In this document: one piece after another, positions 8,601 to 17,285 of the stretch | How positions within the stretch are numbered: position 1 is the stretch's first letter | Layout: each line of letters starts with the position of its first letter | Source: Blastopirellula sp. J2-11 | GTDB lineage: Bacteria; Planctomycetota; Planctomycetia; Pirellulales; Pirellulaceae | Reading direction: 5' to 3' | Assembly: GCF_024584705.1 (NCBI RefSeq) | Contig: NZ_CP097384.1 | Coordinates: 1,302,001 to 1,366,000, forward strand | DNA: 64,000 nt | The notes under the pieces: model-generated | What the model was told of the DNA's origin: nothing | The model's database searches: none | What the model saw: the letters and a program-made list of their open reading frames with translations, nothing else | Made by a program: the position numbers and the translations under genes

Positions 8601-11600
8601 CAATCACATCGGCGGAAGACATGCCGTTCAGAGCTGCCAGCATCGCTGGATCGATCGGCGTATCGCCCGCGTACAAACGAATCACGGAGTTGGATTCGGC
8701 GTCGCCGACAAAGCCGGTATTGGAATCGCTGGTGATCTTGTCGGCTAGCGTGTTGGGATCGCCGGTAACGCCGGTATCGGTGCTGCTTGGATCGATCTCC
8801 AAGGTTGGAGCGTCCGGCTTCGTTCGATCGATCACGACATCCAGCAGATAATCGGTGCTGATATTGCCGGCTCGATCTTCGACTTCCAGCTTGAAGTCGT
8901 GGTAGCCTTCGGTCAGGACCGAAAGGTCCACTTTGCTGACGAAATTTTGATCCGTGAATCCATCCACTAAGGGGTCTATCGAAGTAAACACGGACGACGA
9001 ATCGTAAACCAATATTTCTTCGCCACCTTCGGCCCGCAGGTAAAGTCGGTACTGGAGGTTCGCATCAAAAATATGCGGCGGTTGACTCGTGTCGGATGTC
9101 GTCATGTGGAACGTCAACAATTCGGCCATCGTGACGTTGTCTTCATCATTGCGGCCAGTATCGCTGGCAGAGTCCAGATCGAGATAAGGCGTGTTGGGCG
9201 CCTGCGTATCGATTTCAATATCCAGGCCTTGCGAGAGCGCGCTGCGATTGCCGGCCAAGTCTTCGTAGGCGACGCGAATCGTGTAGACGCCGTCTGTCAG
9301 CGAGGAAGTTTGGACCGCCCATTTCCCTTGCGAATCGACGGACCCTTGTCCAATTGGGGTCGTATTATTATTCGCATACAGGAAGACTTTGGCGTTCGCT
9401 TCGCCGGTGCCTTGGAAGATCGGTTCCTTCACGTTGGTGACGTTGTCTCCCGCCAAGGCGCCGCTGTCTGCGGTCGACACCAAGTCCGGATTCGAGCCGC
9501 CAGGCTTAGCCGCATCCACCGTCAAACGGACCGAGGTCGCCAAACTAGTATTGGCGCGAGCGACCGGCGTTTGGCCGTCAAAGACGACGGTTCGCGCCGA
9601 GATAAGATATTCGCCATCTTCGAGCTCATCGCCATAGGTCTCGGGGTTGTAAACAAAGACGGTCGCGGTTTCCGGCGATCCGACGACGTCGGCAAAGCGA
9701 CGTATTACGGCGCCAGCGTTGACGCCGGTGAGTAACGTGATCGAAATCTCGACCGCAAACCCAGCTGTTGCTCCTAGGTTGGCCTGATCCGCCGTGAGAA
9801 TTGGCAATTCGCCTAACGTCGGATTAGGCGCTCCCGTCGGCGGGTCGACCATGTTGTTGCCGTTTTCATCCACAAACTGAAGCAAATCGTCTTGGATGTA
9901 AATCAACGGAGTCTTGCTGGTGGTGACATTGTCTAGCGGGGATGAACCCGTGTCCGACAACGGCGAGATCAAAATGCCGTGCGGCGCCGGGGCCGCAAAG
10001 TTTTCGATCTCCAACGAATATTGGTTGACGTCGTCGACCGGATTGACGCCATCATCGGAGCCGGCGACTCGAATGTAGTATTTCTGTTGACTGACGACTG
10101 AAATGACCAGATTTTCGTTGTCATCGTGGGTGTCGACTTTGGCGATCAAATCCCCTGATTGATCATAGACTTCCAGTTGCAAGTCCCCTTCGGGAACATT
10201 GGTGAACAACGCATTGACATACAGCTTGCCGGTAAAGTGCGCCGTATAGCGGAAGAAGTCGACATCGGAGTCATCGTGAATCGAAAGGTTGTTGAGAATC
10301 ACCGATTCCGGCGAACCCAAAATGGTCGCTTGCGCGATCGTGTTGTTGATCTCGTACTGATCGGGAACGATGATCGTTTCAATGCTGACGTAGTTGATAT
10401 CGGCGTGGCTGCCGGAGGTTACCGAGCCGTCGGGGGTCGGACCAACGACCGGATTGGTGACGCCGCCAAAGAACAACGCCAGCACGTCTCCCGGCGGTAC
10501 GTCAGGATCGCCAAAGACCGGATTGCCCCCGTCGATATTGATGACCGTCGTCAAGTGAGGCGCGATCGTAAAGCGATCGAGTCCGTCAAACGTGCTGACA
10601 AACATTTCATCCAGGTCGGTGAAATGAATGATGTCTTGATAGTCGCCGCCGCGGTTGTGTTGGAAGTTGTCCGTTCCGCCGATCGACTTCGAGTTGATGT
10701 CGATGATGTCTTCTTCGCCGGTGGTCGTTTCATAGTTGAACGTACCGACCGACTTGATCTTACTATCCGATCCGTTGCCGGTATATTCAACATCGAAGAT
10801 CGACAGGGTCAGCGAATTGCTGACACCAAATCCGCTGCCGGAACTGTCGTTCAAGATAAGATTTTCGAGCGTGATGTTACCGCCATTGTCGACTTGAACG
10901 CCATTACTATCACTCGACTGGATTTGCATGTTCTGCAGAATGACGTCACCGGCGGTGTCGATCAGAAAGCCGTTGCCAGCGGCCGCTGTCACCATGACTT
11001 CCGCAGGGCTCATCATCCCTTGACCTTGGACCGTGACACCGCGCGTGATGAAGACGCTTTCGTCATACGAACCTTCAAGGACGCGGACCTCACCATCGGT
11101 GTCAACATCGTCCACGCCTTCTTGAATGGTCGCGAAAGCGTTCACTCCTAAGAAGTACCCCGGGATTACTTCATCGCCCGAGGGAACGCCCATCGCCCAA
11201 TCATCATCAACATAGACGATCGGCGTCATGTCGGAGTCGCGAACCAAGACAACGTCGTTACCATTGCCGCCGTCATAAAAGAGAAGATAGTCTTCTCCCC
11301 CAATCGTGACGACATCACCGTTATTGATGCCGGCGAAAGTGCCGACCACGGGATCGAGGCTGCCGTCATTGTCGATCAGGATGAATTCGTACCCGAGGGC
11401 TTGGCTGGTAATCGGCAGTGTTTCAATGATGTCAAGCGTTGCGCCGCCCAGGTTGACCGTTCCATTGACGACGTATTGATCGAAATCGACCCCCGCGGTG
11501 ATCACATCCTCGATTTCGACGGTCAGCTTCGATCCAGCCGTTAGAACCATGTCGCCCGAGACGATGGTTCCCGGGCTAAAGCCTGCATTGAGCGTGGCGT

Positions 11601-14600
11601 CCATGGCGCTGGCCTTCAACTCTCCCAGCAACGTGAACTCACCGCTGACCGTGACCGGTTTGTTGATGTCGAGGTCTTCGTTGTAGTCGCCGTAGAGGTC
11701 CAGGAAGTAGAGCGTCGAGCCATCCTTCGCGGCGTTGACGGCGCCTTGCAAGGTTCCGCCATTCTGTTCCAGCGTGCGGACAACCATTCGGTCCCCGCTC
11801 GGCGTCATGCCGGGGATGAATTCAAAGTAGGTCTTGGCCGTCGGCATGCCGGGCAAAAAGGTGTTGCTGGTGACCAGATCAAACAGCGTCAGGGGGGCGA
11901 TCGAGAGTTCGCCGGTCGACGTGTTGAGGAGCGAGACGATGTTGGTGAACTCGCCTTGATCGGTGATGTCGAACGTGTTGTCGTGGATTTCGGCGTCTTT
12001 GCCGCGAACTTGCAACGTGGTGGCGGTTCCGAACGTCGTGCCTTTGAACTCGTTGTCGGTGATGACTGCTCCGTCGGAATCAATCGTCACCAGCGATTGG
12101 CCCACTTCCATCATCATCGCGTCGACGCCGCCGCTCGTACCTTCAATGGTATTGCCGGTGAAGGTGATGTTGGCGGTCATGCCTGTATTGTCGTTGGTGC
12201 TTCCGCCGTTGATGTAGACCAGACCACGCGGAACATTGTCGGTCGTAAACTGGGGTCCGCTCATGGGAGGAACGACAAATGTGGTTCCGCCGATGATGTT
12301 GTCGTTGATTACCAGATTGGTGACAGCGAAGTTGTATTCGGTCAGAATTGCGGAATCGCCGTTGGCGAGGATATGATTCCCCTCGATCGTGGTCCCGCTG
12401 TTGTCGTTATCAATATAGACCGCAGCGTTCTCGAGTCCGGGGGATCCATTGTCGATGCCGACAATCGTGAAGCCTTTGCCGCTTTCACCCAGCGTGACAT
12501 TGTCGGACGTGATCCAAACAGTCGCCAAGGCCAACGGCATGGCATTGGAAATTCCTTCGATGATCGTGTTGTCTCGACCGGTGTCCGAGACGAGCGTCAA
12601 TTCTTTATAGAGCAGGACGTTTTCGACGTAGGTTCCATCGTTAACCGTGACGGTTCCGCCTACGGTAACGTCATCCACGCCTTCTTGAATCGTGGAGAAG
12701 GCGTTGATGAGATAGAAGTAGCCGCCGCCTAAGTCCTCGCCGGCGAACGCAGTGGAGAAATCGTCGTCCACTAGTACGTCAGAAGAAGCGACGTTGTCGC
12801 GGATCAGGACGACGTCATTGCCGTCTCCGCCGTTGTAGAAGATGCGGAAATCTTGGCTGTTGAAATTGATCAAAGCGCCGTTGGCCAAACCGTCGAATGT
12901 TCCGGTAACAGCGTCTGTCCCATCATTGTCGATGAACGTGATCTGATCCAAGTGCGAGAGTCCCATCGCGGAGCCCGATAGCACGAGCGTCGAACCGCCG
13001 AGATCCACGGTTCCGGTGACCTGGTACTGATCGAAGTCGGTCCCCGCCGTGGCGATGCCGTTGAATTCGACGTCGAGCATCGTTCCCGACATGAGCGTCA
13101 AGTCGCCGGAGGCGATAATGCCGGGGCTGAAACCGGCCGAGAGGATCGCGCCAGGCGCACTTGCCGTCAGCGTGCCCGTTAAATCAAACTCACCGGCGAC
13201 GGTGATCGCTTGGCTGATATCGACAGCGGCCTCCGTGTAGTCACCGATAAAGTAGATCACGTCGCCGGGAGCGGCGGCGTCAATTGCATCTTGCATCGTG
13301 CCGACATCGATCTGGCCGTTTACAAAATAGGCGTTGTCGCCAAAGTCATTGTCGAGGAAGATGTCTTCGAAAGTAGCCGGGTCGGTCGAGAGCTTGTTCG
13401 CTATGTTGTTGTAAAGAAATAATGCGTTGGTTGATTCGCCTTGCATGCTAAGATCGAAAGTATTGCCGGTGATCGTCGTCATGTTGCCGCGAGCACGCAA
13501 ACTACTACCGTAGCGTGCGGTCGTACCGGCGAACGTGTTGTCGGTAATGAAGACGATGTTGGCGTCAATCGTCACCAGCGTATTGCCGGCGTTCGCGGCG
13601 ATATCGCCGGCCGTGCCGATAATTTGATTATTGCTGAAGGTGATATTACTGGTGCTTCCACCGTCGTTGCCTCCTCCCATCACGACTAACTGCTGCGCGC
13701 CGTTGGGATCAAAGGGACCGCCGATCACCGCCGGATCATCAAACGTCTGGCCCGAGAAAATGTTGTTGTCGATCAGGAAGTCGTTGATCGTGGCCGAGTA
13801 TTCGGTGATCAGGCCACCGTCGCCGTTGGCGACGATATCGTTGTTCAGGATTTTCGCGCCAGAGTGCGACCCTTGGAAATAGACCGCCGCTTTTTCGAGT
13901 CCTGTTGTGCCGTCAATGCCGATGATGGTAAAGCCGTCAATGGTGACCGCGGTCGTTGGGCTCTGGATGAACAGCGTCCCCAACGCGCCGCCGACCTCCA
14001 GTCCTTCGATCGTGGTGTCGTCTCGTCCATTCAGGGACTGCAGCGTCAGGTCTTTGTTGATCGTCACATTTTCGACGTAGGTTCCATCGTTAACCGTGAC
14101 GGTTCCGCCTACGGTAACGTCATCCACGCCTTCTTGAATCGTGGAGAAGGCGTTGATGAGATAGAAGTAGCCGCCGCCTAAGTCCTCGCCGGCGAACGCA
14201 GTGGAGAAATCGTCGTCCACTAGTACGTCAGAAGAAGCGACGTTGTCGCGGATCAGTACGACGTCATTGCCGTCTCCGCCGTTGTAGAAGATGCGGAAAT
14301 CTTGGCTGTTGAAATTGATCAAAGCGCCGTTGGCCAAACCGTCGAATGTTCCGGTAACAGCGTCTGTCCCATCATTGTCGATGAACGTGATCTGATCCAA
14401 GTGCGAGAGTCCCATCGCGGAGCCCGATAGCACGAGCGTCGAACCGCCGAGATCCACGGTTCCGGTGACCTGGTACTGATCGAAGTCGACCCCCGCCGTG
14501 GCGATGCCGTTGAATTCGACGTCGAGCATTGTTCCCGACATGAGCGTCAAGTCGCCGGAGGCGATAATGCCGGGGCTGAAACCGGCCGAGAGGATCGCGC

Positions 14601-15834
14601 CAGGCGCTGTAACGTCCAGCTTGCCGTTGAGTTTGAAATCTCCGCCTAGCGTAATGGCCTTATCGACGACAACATCTTCGGTGAATTCACCGCTGAAGCG
14701 CAGCACGTCCCCAGCGGTCGATAGGTCGATCAGATCTTGAATCGAGTCAACTTCAACGATTTTGGCGCCATTCGCGAAGACCGGTTGGGTGAACTCATTG
14801 TTGTTGAGGATATCACCAAGCGTTTCTGGATCGTTAGAAAGCTTGCCGGTCGACGTGTTGAGGAGCGAGACAACGCTGGTGGACTCGCCTTGCAAGGAGA
14901 CGTCAAACTTGTTGTCGTGGATCTCGGCGTTCTTGCCGCCAGCACGCAACGTCGCGGCGGTTCCGAACGTCGTGCCTTTGAATTCGTTGCCGGTGATAGT
15001 TGCACCGTCAGAATTAATCGTCACCAGCGATTGGCCCACTTCCATCATCATCGCGTCGACGCCGCCGCTCGTACCTTCAATGGTATTGCCGGTGAAGGTG
15101 ATGTTGGCGGTCATGCCTGTGTTGTCGTTGGTGCTTCCGCCGTTGATGTAGACCAGACCGCGCGGAACATTGTCGGTCGTAAACTGGGGTCCGCTCATGG
15201 GAGGAACGACAAATGTGGTTCCGCCGATGATGTTGTCGTTGATTACCAGATTGGTGACAGCGAAGTTGTATTCGGTCAGAATTGCGGAATCGCCGTTGGC
15301 GAGGATATGATTCCCCTCGATCGTGGTCCCGCTGTTGTCGTTATCAATATAGACCGCAGCGTTCTCGAGTCCGGGGGATCCATTGTCGATGCCGACAATC
15401 GTGAAGCCTTTGCCGCTTTCACCCAGCGTGACATTGTCGGACGTGATCCAAACGGTCGCCAAGGCGCCGACGCCAGAGATCCCTTCAATCGTCGTGTTGT
15501 CGCGTCCCGTTACGGAGACGAGCGTCAATTCTTTGTTGAGCAGAATGTTTTCGGTGTAGGCGCCGTCACCTACAGTGACGGTGCCGCCAGCATCAACTTT
15601 GTTCACCGCTTCTTGAATCGTAGCGAACGAATCGACGCCGAAATTGGTCGCCGGACCATCTGGATCATCCCCCGGCGAGAGGAGAGCCCAGTTGTCGTCA
15701 ACATAGACATCCATCGCGAGCAACTGGCGCGCTTCCAAGTGTTCGGCCTGCATCGCCTGACGTTTGCGGCGTTTGCGCAATTTGTTATTTGAGTTCGTCT
15801 TACGTTGCTTGCCGCGATTGATGGAAGAGCTCAT
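5683..15834 (-). CDS. Giant LEPR-XLL-type surface protein: beta-helix, PPC, Ig-like, vWA, FG-GAP-like and dockerin domains
   Basis: A 3383-residue protein. The basic N-terminus (KLRKRRKRQ) runs into HLEARQLLA at residues 32-40, matching the LEPR-XLL signal found at the N-terminus of very large planctomycete surface proteins. Four units of about 500 residues then begin near 43, 541, 1024 and 1541, each opening with a VxVDD(D/N) motif and FATIQE or FSTIQE, followed by parallel beta-helix sequence (TIEGNHI, ITDNEF). A PPC-like domain lies at about 1825-1945, Ig-like modules at about 2125-2500 (GTGEANAKVFLY, DLAGNRS), a vWA domain at about 2540-2720 (VVFVIDASSS, a MIDAS motif) and VCBS/FG-GAP-like sequence at about 2830-3080. 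A dockerin with two calcium loops (DLDHDGVVTLLDLALVI, DLDHDGVISLLDLSKVI) lies at about 3185-3245. Probably exported and involved in adhesion or scaffold assembly; no catalytic domain is seen. Flanked by terminators, so likely monocistronic. Confidence 0.88.
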   Translation of the reverse strand: MSSSINRGKQRKTNSNNKLRKRRKRQAMQAEHLEARQLLAMDVYVDDNWALLSPGDDPDGPATNFGVDSFATIQEAVNKVDAGGTVTVGDGAYTENILLNKELTLVSVTGRDNTTIEGISGVGALATVWITSDNVTLGESGKGFTIVGIDNGSPGLENAAVYIDNDNSGTTIEGNHILANGDSAILTEYNFAVTNLVINDNIIGGTTFVVPPMSGPQFTTDNVPRGLVYINGGSTNDNTGMTANITFTGNTIEGTSGGVDAMMMEVGQSLVTINSDGATITGNEFKGTTFGTAATLRAGGKNAEIHDNKFDVSLQGESTSVVSLLNTSTGKLSNDPETLGDILNNNEFTQPVFANGAKIVEVDSIQDLIDLSTAGDVLRFSGEFTEDVVVDKAITLGGDFKLNGKLDVTAPGAILSAGFSPGIIASGDLTLMSGTMLDVEFNGIATAGVDFDQYQVTGTVDLGGSTLVLSGSAMGLSHLDQITFIDNDGTDAVTGTFDGLANGALINFNSQDFRIFYNGGDGNDVVLIRDNVASSDVLVDDDFSTAFAGEDLGGGYFYLINAFSTIQEGVDDVTVGGTVTVNDGTYVENVTINKDLTLQSLNGRDDTTIEGLEVGGALGTLFIQSPTTAVTIDGFTIIGIDGTTGLEKAAVYFQGSHSGAKILNNDIVANGDGGLITEYSATINDFLIDNNIFSGQTFDDPAVIGGPFDPNGAQQLVVMGGGNDGGSTSNITFSNNQIIGTAGDIAANAGNTLVTIDANIVFITDNTFAGTTARYGSSLRARGNMTTITGNTFDLSMQGESTNALFLYNNIANKLSTDPATFEDIFLDNDFGDNAYFVNGQIDVGTMQDAIDAAAPGDVIYFIGDYTEAAVDISQAITVAGEFDLTGTLTASAPGAILSAGFSPGIIASGDLTLMSGTMLDVEFNGIATAGTDFDQYQVTGTVDLGGSTLVLSGSAMGLSHLDQITFIDNDGTDAVTGTFDGLANGALINFNSQDFRIFYNGGDGNDVVLIRDNVASSDVLVDDDFSTAFAGEDLGGGYFYLINAFSTIQEGVDDVTVGGTVTVNDGTYVENVLLYKELTLVSDTGRDNTIIEGISNAMPLALATVWITSDNVTLGESGKGFTIVGIDNGSPGLENAAVYIDNDNSGTTIEGNHILANGDSAILTEYNFAVTNLVINDNIIGGTTFVVPPMSGPQFTTDNVPRGLVYINGGSTNDNTGMTANITFTGNTIEGTSGGVDAMMMEVGQSLVTIDSDGAVITDNEFKGTTFGTATTLQVRGKDAEIHDNTFDITDQGEFTNIVSLLNTSTGELSIAPLTLFDLVTSNTFLPGMPTAKTYFEFIPGMTPSGDRMVVRTLEQNGGTLQGAVNAAKDGSTLYFLDLYGDYNEDLDINKPVTVSGEFTLLGELKASAMDATLNAGFSPGTIVSGDMVLTAGSKLTVEIEDVITAGVDFDQYVVNGTVNLGGATLDIIETLPITSQALGYEFILIDNDGSLDPVVGTFAGINNGDVVTIGGEDYLLFYDGGNGNDVVLVRDSDMTPIVYVDDDWAMGVPSGDEVIPGYFLGVNAFATIQEGVDDVDTDGEVRVLEGSYDESVFITRGVTVQGQGMMSPAEVMVTAAAGNGFLIDTAGDVILQNMQIQSSDSNGVQVDNGGNITLENLILNDSSGSGFGVSNSLTLSIFDVEYTGNGSDSKIKSVGTFNYETTTGEEDIIDINSKSIGGTDNFQHNRGGDYQDIIHFTDLDEMFVSTFDGLDRFTIAPHLTTVINIDGGNPVFGDPDVPPGDVLALFFGGVTNPVVGPTPDGSVTSGSHADINYVSIETIIVPDQYEINNTIAQATILGSPESVILNNLSIHDDSDVDFFRYTAHFTGKLYVNALFTNVPEGDLQLEVYDQSGDLIAKVDTHDDNENLVISVVSQQKYYIRVAGSDDGVNPVDDVNQYSLEIENFAAPAPHGILISPLSDTGSSPLDNVTTSKTPLIYIQDDLLQFVDENGNNMVDPPTGAPNPTLGELPILTADQANLGATAGFAVEISITLLTGVNAGAVIRRFADVVGSPETATVFVYNPETYGDELEDGEYLISARTVVFDGQTPVARANTSLATSVRLTVDAAKPGGSNPDLVSTADSGALAGDNVTNVKEPIFQGTGEANAKVFLYANNNTTPIGQGSVDSQGKWAVQTSSLTDGVYTIRVAYEDLAGNRSALSQGLDIEIDTQAPNTPYLDLDSASDTGRNDEDNVTMAELLTFHMTTSDTSQPPHIFDANLQYRLYLRAEGGEEILVYDSSSVFTSIDPLVDGFTDQNFVSKVDLSVLTEGYHDFKLEVEDRAGNISTDYLLDVVIDRTKPDAPTLEIDPSSTDTGVTGDPNTLADKITSDSNTGFVGDAESNSVIRLYAGDTPIDPAMLAALNGMSSADVIAYLNSNYVYQGLTAASPLDGNDGNPEVGYWGLNGKYDLNNPNYFSYDGIRQIVVTSEDLAGNISSVTTLEMMIDTQGPQIENVSVTGSPDYDLFAPKPAVDGPTPPITSLEIDFSDLPVRPGVELFAPGNSPNVVFVIDASSSTNGAIAGSQVGDLNGDGIFNSILDAEIAAVIQANQQLIDAGLGNVAKVSLVVMVSGSVHMFEMNTNSDFTTAAADNNNNGELDLIEALKSINAGGSAEFTAGLEAAKTALENSGFANSTVLFFADGFSGTPGDHAAAAAELHGVAKNVYAIGVGMSDLAELQIIDPDAVVYTTTNDLLNTSVIAPVAVDNYGFLYPAISDATALQPGAFQLIGDANGLVPIKSITINHDTTPGSIGRSTVTLEFFEALPDDRYTLKIADSLTDPAGNQLDGESNAAESQDAPSFATGNGVAGGAFSARFTIDTHPEIGVASYGTTLIDINGNWYVDTQNADDTNEDLTFAIGFTTDDVFAGQFTPSAGSVADGFDRLAVYGMVHGKFRFQFDFDNDGAPDATVVQNLQINGTPIAGNFDGNAANGDEVGVYVGETGTFWIDTNHDNQIDTPIVTSLVGKPIVGDWDGDGFDDLGVWRDDTFFLDLTNGVDKGWNGSADQIFSFGFEGVRERPVSADFNSDGVEDLGLWVPDQNNSAGSEAEWFLLISDSDANGVARPIWENPARMIPPSQDPLGRNVAKFLTDPFGPDQHAVFGNSKGLPVVGNFDPPVADELPQNPTPTIEFPEINVPSPNSHFSTWEEAADLDHDGVVTLLDLALVIRHIGAHVGSASDFGWAYDLDHDGVISLLDLSKVIRKIGNRDNSAPNGAGNNASLESEAVDQTSAPPAATTSHFEIASPVSEEAPESMISSNVVLEGEDSSSLIWIPSDVTSTTTAPIQSATYQAVNADVASFAQVDVEVDLVDALLLDSLNGESDIVEHFDAVDRLFTEEEGELEELLVF
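11911..12531 (-). repeat. Internal direct repeat B, copy 2 (in giant gene)
   Basis: Matches 14845-15465 in the same orientation at an offset of 2934 bases. The first 170 bases have drifted, but 12083-12531 differs from its partner at only about three positions. It encodes about residues 1102-1308 of the beta-helix region (NGSPGLENAAVYIDNDN and following). Confidence 0.9.
12620..13158 (-). repeat. Internal direct repeat A, copy 2 (in giant gene)
   Basis: 539 bases matching 14069-14607 at an offset of 1449 bases with four differences counted by eye. It encodes about residues 893-1072, including GDGNDVVLIRDNVASSD and the start of the next beta-helix unit. Confidence 0.93.
14069..14607 (-). repeat. 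Internal direct repeat A, copy 1 (in giant gene)
   Basis: Partner of 12620-13158; encodes about residues 410-589. One visible replacement distinguishes the copies (AGVDFDQY here, AGTDFDQY in the other). Identity this high at synonymous sites points to recent duplication or gene conversion. Confidence 0.93.
14845..15465 (-). repeat. Internal direct repeat B, copy 1 (in giant gene)
   Basis: Partner of 11911-12531; encodes about residues 124-330 in the first beta-helix unit. The pair B1-A1 ... A2-B2 shows that segments of neighbouring units were copied separately. Confidence 0.9.
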
Positions 15835-16041
15835 GTCGATCGTTCGCCTTCGCTAGAAGATAATGCCTATTTGAGTTCATCGTTAGGCTTTCCCAAGCTG
15901 GCCAAACCTGCCGATAATCACGCTTACTCCGAAAGTAGCGAAAATAACGACTGGGATGTTTGGGAAAGATTTCAGTGCGATGTTAACCTAAATGGGGGAG
16001 TTATCAAGCAGTTTCCTGAGCATACGAAGAGAGCGGCGCAT

Positions 16042-16078
16042 AAAAAAAACGGAGCCTTCTTGGTAAAGAAGGCTCCGT
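16042..16078 (-). terminator. Rho-independent terminator of the outer-membrane protein gene
   Basis: On the minus strand a perfect 13-bp stem (ACGGAGCCTTCTT paired with AAGAAGGCTCCGT) with a 4-base loop is followed directly by eight T. It starts 38 bases beyond the stop of the 16116-17285 gene and separates it from the giant gene downstream. Confidence 0.92.
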
Positions 16079-16115
16079 CGCAATTTTTGCCGTTATTTTG
16101 GTGTAGTGGTCGTTT

Positions 16116-17285
16116 TTACCACATATACTCAACTTTCGCGGTCAAGCCATCGAAAGTCATCGTGTTATTTAATCCAACAAAATTGGAATTCTGAACTCCT
16201 TGAATCCAGGAATCGGTGCTTACGGTGTTGAACCAAGACTGGACAATATAGCCAGCGGTCAGACGCAGACGATTGTCGCAGCCGTGCCAACCAACGCCTA
16301 ATTCGAGATCAAGCACAGGCATGATGCGTCCTGCTTGCCAATTGGTTTGAACTTCCAACGGGTCCGCCGAGTCAAATTGCGTGTAGTCCCCGCGGAACTC
16401 GCCTGCTAAAAACGCGGCGTTTCCTTTGCTATAGATCAGCCAGCCATTGCAAGGAGCGTAACGCTCAGCGTCAAAGCCAAAGGTGAAGCCAACCCCGTCA
16501 AAATCAAGTTCCGACTGAACCGTCGTCGTTCCATTGACTGAGATGGCCGACTCGAACTGCTGCTGCAAGCGGCCATAACGTACGCCAGCCAGCCAATTAA
16601 CGGCGGAAGTTTCGGTTGCTCCCCAAATCCGGCGGTAAGTGATATCGACCTGATCAAAGCTGACGTCAAGCGACGCATTCGCGAGTAGCCCCGTGGAACC
16701 AGCCGCAACCGAACTAGGATGAATGACCAGCGACGCAATAGAAAGCGGAACGTCGGTCGTCAATTCGCTAGTCGTGTTGCTTTCAAAGCCGGTGTACGAA
16801 GCGCCAATACTGGAATTGCAATCCCAGGCGCTCCAAAAACCGACTTTCACGCCAGAACTGTAGTCGGGATCAGCGACAGCAGTTCTCCCCATCGGAGATG
16901 CTCCGTCGCGAACCTGGGCATATGCGACTTCAGCGTCGCGAGCTCGCAGATACAGAAACTGACCATAGCCGCCGCTACGATGAGCCCAGCGTTGATCGCA
17001 GCAACAGGTGTCGTAGCCGCAAGGACTACAGCGACTACAGTCGCAAGCTGCTAAGCTCGCTTCGTACGCGACTGGTTGAGCGAGTGAAGCGTCGTTGTTC
17101 ATGTAAAGCAACGGATGAACGTCGGAATCCGAGCGAATCTCGGTGTCGCTTTCTGGAAGCGGAGGGCTGACGTTGGCAGACATTGAATTCGCCTGAATGC
17201 CGAATCCGTGTGCCGAAGTAACTGAAGGTTGCTGTGCATAAGCTGGCGTCGCCGCCATCATGAGAATGAAAAAAGTTCTCAACAT
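16116..17285 (-). CDS. Predicted outer-membrane beta-barrel protein (Lpg1974/BBP7-like)
   Basis: A 389-residue protein. The ATG at 17285 is preferred over a GTG three codons upstream because AAGG lies 8 bases before it. The signal peptide is MLRTFFILMMAATPAYA. After a low-complexity stretch comes an unusual cysteine-rich segment (CDCSRCSPCGYDTCCC) at about residues 82-98, then GGYGQFLYLRARDAEVAYAQ, and repeated amphipathic beta-strand sequence through to a C-terminus ending KVEYMW. The terminal aromatic residue and alternating strands (GFWSAWDCNSSIGASYTGF, WLAGVRYGRLQQQFESAI) fit outer-membrane barrels of the Lpg1974 pore-forming type common in planctomycetes. Monocistronic, with its own terminator at 16042-16078. 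Substrate specificity cannot be told. Confidence 0.75.
   Translation of the reverse strand: MLRTFFILMMAATPAYAQQPSVTSAHGFGIQANSMSANVSPPLPESDTEIRSDSDVHPLLYMNNDASLAQPVAYEASLAACDCSRCSPCGYDTCCCDQRWAHRSGGYGQFLYLRARDAEVAYAQVRDGASPMGRTAVADPDYSSGVKVGFWSAWDCNSSIGASYTGFESNTTSELTTDVPLSIASLVIHPSSVAAGSTGLLANASLDVSFDQVDITYRRIWGATETSAVNWLAGVRYGRLQQQFESAISVNGTTTVQSELDFDGVGFTFGFDAERYAPCNGWLIYSKGNAAFLAGEFRGDYTQFDSADPLEVQTNWQAGRIMPVLDLELGVGWHGCDNRLRLTAGYIVQSWFNTVSTDSWIQGVQNSNFVGLNNTMTFDGLTAKVEYMW

Noticed and set aside
9073-15792. Long plus-strand open frames opposite the giant gene (for example 9073-9735, 10159-11151, 11746-12732, 14737-15792)
   Set aside because: They mirror the minus-strand gene, repeat whenever the coding strand repeats, have no family-like motifs and vanish as soon as the minus-strand gene ends.
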